Positions 14,060-14,847 of a stretch of 14,847 bases of DNA are shown piece after piece (within the stretch, counting starts at the first letter, position 1; each line of letters begins with the position of its first letter). This DNA comes from Sphingomonas sanxanigenens (GTDB lineage: Bacteria > Pseudomonadota > Alphaproteobacteria > Sphingomonadales > Sphingomonadaceae), in contig QFNN01000074.1 of NCBI GenBank assembly GCA_003240855.1, forward strand, positions 1 to 14,847. Direction: 5' to 3'. The position numbers and the translations under genes are program-made. Below the pieces are notes generated by a model, which was not told the DNA's origin, did no database searches, and saw only the letters and a list, made by a program, of their open reading frames with translations.

Positions 14060-14075
14060 GCCGCATCGCTGCGGC
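14060..14075 (+). terminator. Small hairpin after the hydrolase gene
   Basis: A perfect 6-bp stem GCCGCA/TGCGGC with a TCGC loop lies 11 bases after the hydrolase stop. No U-tract follows, so this is a weak candidate. The REP-like repeat and the strong terminator further on are better barriers. Confidence 0.25.
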
Positions 14076-14091
14076 TCCGCCTTCCCCATCC

Positions 14092-14179
14092 CGTCATTGT
14101 GAGGCTGCGGGCCGAAGCAATCCGGTCGGATGCCAGACATTCTGGATTGCCTCGCCGGCTGCGCCTCCTCGCAATGACG
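14092..14179. repeat. REP-like hairpin repeat, copy 3 (diverged)
   Basis: The outer ends match copies 1 and 2 (CGTCATTG…GAAGCAATCC on the left, GGATTGC…CGCAATGACG on the right), and the loop again holds GATGCCAGACAT. The arms are longer and differ from each other in their middles, so pairing is broken there. The repeat lies downstream of the hydrolase gene. Confidence 0.75.
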
Positions 14180-14258
14180 GGGCGGCGCGGTGGCCAGCGG
14201 CGCGATTGGAACCAGCCTGTTCGCGCGCCCATGGCGATGGACAAGTCACAGTAACTCG

Positions 14259-14288
14259 CCCGTTCGCCATGAACTGGAGATGAACGGG
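14259..14288. repeat. Short inverted repeat between the hydrolase and metK
   Basis: CCCGTTC at 14259-14265 is complementary to GAACGGG at 14282-14288, with a 16-base loop. It stands alone just left of the large terminator stem. It may be a remnant of the CGTTC-type repeat or an extra 3'-end hairpin of metK. Confidence 0.35.
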
Positions 14289-14303
14289 AAAGCCTGAAAG
14301 AAC

Positions 14304-14370
14304 GCCGGCCCGCCGCCCACCCGGTCTCCTCGAACGGGAGATCGGTTGGGCGGCGGGCCGGCGCCGTTTT
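14304..14370. terminator. Strong bidirectional terminator between the hydrolase and metK
   Basis: A perfect 16-bp stem (14304-14319 with 14347-14362; GCCGGCCCGCCGCCCA and its complement) continues into a nearly perfect CCGGTCTCC/GGAGATCGG inner stem with a TCGAAC loop. The + strand exit is GCCGTTTTC; the minus strand exit is GTTCTTTC. The two flanking genes converge on it. Apart from the repeats and small hairpins listed, the 372-bp stretch 14050-14421 holds no gene that I can see. Confidence 0.85.
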
Positions 14371-14421
14371 CAGGGGAATGCCCCGCAGGCGCACTCCCGG
14401 TCACATCAGGCCAAAATCACC

Positions 14422-14847
14422 TCAGGCGAGCGCAGCCTTCAGCGCGTCGACCAGATCGGTCTTTTCCCAGGGGAAATAATCACCTTCGGGGGTGCGGCCG
14501 AAATGACCATAGGCCGCCGTTTTTTGGTAGATCGGCTTGTTGAGGCCGAGGTGGAGGCGGATGCCCTTCGGCGTCAGCTTCACCAGCGTCGGCAGAACCG
14601 CCTCGATCGCCGATTCAGCGACCGTGCCGGTGCCGTGCGTGTCGACATAGAGCGACAGCGGCTCGGCGACGCCGATGGCGTAGGAGAGCTGAATCGTGCA
14701 GCGGCGGGCAAGCCCGGCGGCGACGATGTTCTTCGCCATGTAGCGCGAGATATAGGCGGCCGAACGGTCGACCTTGGTCGGATCCTTGCCGCTGAACGCG
14801 CCGCCGCCATGGGGCGAGGCGCCGCCATAGGTGTCGACGATGATCTT
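14422..14847 (-). CDS. metK: S-adenosylmethionine synthetase, C-terminal part (runs off the window)
   Basis: The window contains the last 141 residues of MetK, which makes S-adenosylmethionine from methionine and ATP in the cytosol; the full enzyme is about 400 residues. The visible part starts KIIVDTYGG, followed by PHGGGAFSGKDPTKVDRSAAY, the MetK signature with the glycine-rich loop and substrate-contacting Lys/Asp. It continues with KNIVAAGLA and QLSYAIGVAEPLSL, and ends near YGHFGR…FPWEKTD. The reading frame is intact to the window edge. Its promoter and any SAM-responsive leader lie outside. Confidence 0.96.
   Translation of the reverse strand, partial: KIIVDTYGGASPHGGGAFSGKDPTKVDRSAAYISRYMAKNIVAAGLARRCTIQLSYAIGVAEPLSLYVDTHGTGTVAESAIEAVLPTLVKLTPKGIRLHLGLNKPIYQKTAAYGHFGRTPEGDYFPWEKTDLVDALKAALA

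Noticed and set aside
6765..14179. The three hairpin repeats as a CRISPR array or IS ends
   Set aside because: The copies are kilobases apart, each is a self-complementary hairpin rather than a direct repeat with short spacers, and no transposase lies between or beside them.
13384..14394. 336-codon minus-strand frame opposite the alpha/beta hydrolase
   Set aside because: The + strand has a complete hydrolase with catalytic motifs. The opposite frame runs through the REP-like repeat and the terminator.

Overview
The window looks like chromosomal DNA of a high-GC alphaproteobacterium, most likely a sphingomonad (Sphingomonadales). That placement rests on the gene content, the strongly GC3-biased codons, and two kinds of intergenic hairpin repeat (CGTCATTGCGAG…GCAATCC and CCGTTC…GAACGG arms) that I associate with sphingomonad genomes. 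No marker here fixes the genus.

Layout, left to right. (1) Positions 1-1378 are visibly richer in A/T and weaker in codon bias. They carry a TonB-like membrane-anchored protein and an overlapping 66-residue one-TM protein on the + strand. (2) A small minus-strand lipoprotein follows. (3) Next is a minus-strand bkd operon (E1alpha, E1beta, E2 of branched-chain 2-oxoacid dehydrogenase), with a hairpin repeat between E1beta and E2 and no E3 gene. (4) A divergent control region (5374-5602) holds a 7+7 bp palindrome and a 12-bp inverted repeat inside a possible 17-codon leader. It separates bkd from a + strand long-chain-type acyl-CoA dehydrogenase. (5) On the minus strand lie ferredoxin/flavodoxin-NADP+ reductase (fpr, preceded by a coupled 16-codon mini-ORF), a HerA/YjgR-type ATPase (DUF853) and an overlapping periplasmic protein. 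(6) The SRP (4.5S-type) RNA gene lies on the minus strand upstream of fpr. (7) A tightly overlapping minus-strand operon encodes two different NifS-like cysteine desulfurases and an adrenodoxin-type [2Fe-2S] ferredoxin. A COG2945-type alpha/beta hydrolase diverges from it. (8) A strong bidirectional terminator separates that hydrolase from the 3' third of metK, which runs off the right edge.

Functionally, bkd plus the acyl-CoA dehydrogenase fit branched-chain amino-acid or acyl-CoA catabolism. The desulfurase/ferredoxin operon fits Fe-S cluster or sulfur-transfer work, with fpr as a possible electron donor nearby. Most of the window is ordinary housekeeping DNA. The least explained items are the TonB-like pair at the left end, the two mini-ORFs upstream of fpr and the acyl-CoA dehydrogenase, the duplicated desulfurases, and the dispersed hairpin repeats. 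I see no clear phage, IS, CRISPR or defence system.
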